Assembly (NCBI GenBank): GCA_910584115.1
Contig: CAJTYN010000068.1
Coordinates: forward strand, 1 to 14,365
Direction: 5' to 3'
Source: an uncultured Lachnospiraceae bacterium
GTDB taxonomy: Bacteria > Bacillota > Clostridia > Lachnospirales > Lachnospiraceae
Length of the DNA: 14,365 bases
Part shown: positions 13,916-14,365 of the stretch, piece after piece
Numbering within the stretch: position 1 is the stretch's first letter
Layout: each line of letters opens with the position of its first letter
The notes under the pieces: model-generated
Databases searched by the model: none
What the model was told of the DNA's origin: nothing
Seen by the model: the letters and a program-made list of their open reading frames with translations, nothing else
Position numbers and translations under genes: made by a program

Positions 13916-14365
13916 TGAGGAGTCTCTCCTTTCTCGATCCGCCCGCGCAGGAATGTGAGCAGGGCAAGGATCGCGAGCATGGCCGGGATGATGAAGCCGT
14001 CCGCGCCGAATACGCACAGGCAGGCAAGAGAAAGGCCCAGCCCGATCAGGGAACTCTCATGCCGCTCTTCCTTCAGCCATTGTTCCAGGAAGATCACCAC
14101 GAACATGGCGGTCATGACGAAATCCAGCCCTTCGGTGTCGAAATGGATCAGTGTGCCGAAGATGCCGCCTAAGGCCGCGCCTGAGAACCAGTACAGATGG
14201 TTTAAGAGGGTCACAAAAAACATGAACCAGCCCCGGTCCACGTCCGCCGGGATGTCCGCTGAATGATTGATGGAAAAGCTCTCGTCGCACATCCCGAAGA
14301 TCAGATAGGGCTTCTTCCAGCCGGTCCCCTTATACCGGTCCAGCATGGAGATCCCGTAAAAGAGA
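13912..14365 (-). CDS. azlC: AzlC-family branched-chain amino-acid permease (N-terminal part outside window)
   Basis: The C-terminal 150 or so residues of AzlC; the frame is open to the window end, so the start and first helices are missing. The first visible residues, LFYGISMLDRYKGTG then KPYLIFGMCDESFS, match the AzlC region after its second or third helix. Next come HLYWFSGAALGGIFG and several more membrane segments. AzlC is the large subunit of the AzlCD exporter. The stop overlaps the azlD start by 4 bases. The promoter is outside the window. Confidence 0.9.
   Translation of the reverse strand, partial: LFYGISMLDRYKGTGWKKPYLIFGMCDESFSINHSADIPADVDRGWFMFFVTLLNHLYWFSGAALGGIFGTLIHFDTEGLDFVMTAMFVVIFLEQWLKEERHESSLIGLGLSLACLCVFGADGFIIPAMLAILALLTFLRGRIEKGETPQ

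Noticed and set aside
1..14365. Apparent abundance of GATC across the window
   Set aside because: It is explained by heavy use of ATC for Ile after codons ending in G; no clustered or phased arrangement suggests a methylation or origin signal.

Overview
The window looks like chromosomal DNA from an anaerobic, moderate-GC member of the Firmicutes, most likely class Clostridia (Lachnospiraceae or Eubacteriaceae type). Four things point there: strong AGGAGG-type ribosome sites, a non-pyrrolysine MttB-family methyltransferase beside a BCCT transporter, a queT gene with a preQ1-like leader, and a MepA-like MATE pump under a MerR regulator. This is inference from gene content; no rRNA or other taxonomic marker is present. 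There are no tRNAs, rRNAs, insertion sequences, CRISPR arrays or phage genes.

Layout. 1-648 is the 3' part of a HAD-family phosphatase (+), running tail to tail into a MerR regulator (-, 632-1456). The MerR gene is divergent from a MATE efflux gene (+, 1562-2893); between them lies a MerR-type promoter with a 19-bp spacer filled by a dyad. A bidirectional terminator (2897-2942) separates the MATE gene from the next unit.

2959-9118 is the centre of interest: a sigma-54-controlled quaternary-amine module. It holds an MttB-like methyltransferase (-, 2959-4422), a PAS/AAA+/Fis sigma-54 activator (+, 4716-6197), an MFS transporter (+, 6286-7539) and a BCCT transporter (+, 7544-9118). Near-identical -24/-12 promoters sit before the methyltransferase (4489-4504, minus strand) and before the MFS-BCCT pair (6207-6222, plus strand). 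A GGATCCGGGCG...GGATCAT element occurs upstream of both and is a candidate activator site. The inferred scheme is that the activator senses an amine or derived signal, turns on uptake (BCCT, perhaps MFS) and turns on demethylation. The corrinoid protein and the second methyltransferase that such a pathway needs are not in the window.

9127-11292 (-) is a membrane hybrid histidine kinase with a C-terminal receiver, probably starting at TTG. 11420-11905 (-) is queT, a queuosine-precursor ECF S component, with a preQ1-I-like riboswitch covering its ribosome site. Divergent from it is a three-gene operon (+, 12089-13578): flavodoxin, YbaK-type Cys-tRNA(Pro) deacylase and a flavin-reductase-like FMN protein. 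The window ends in azlD and a 5'-truncated azlC (-, 13589-14365), a branched-chain amino-acid exporter pair.
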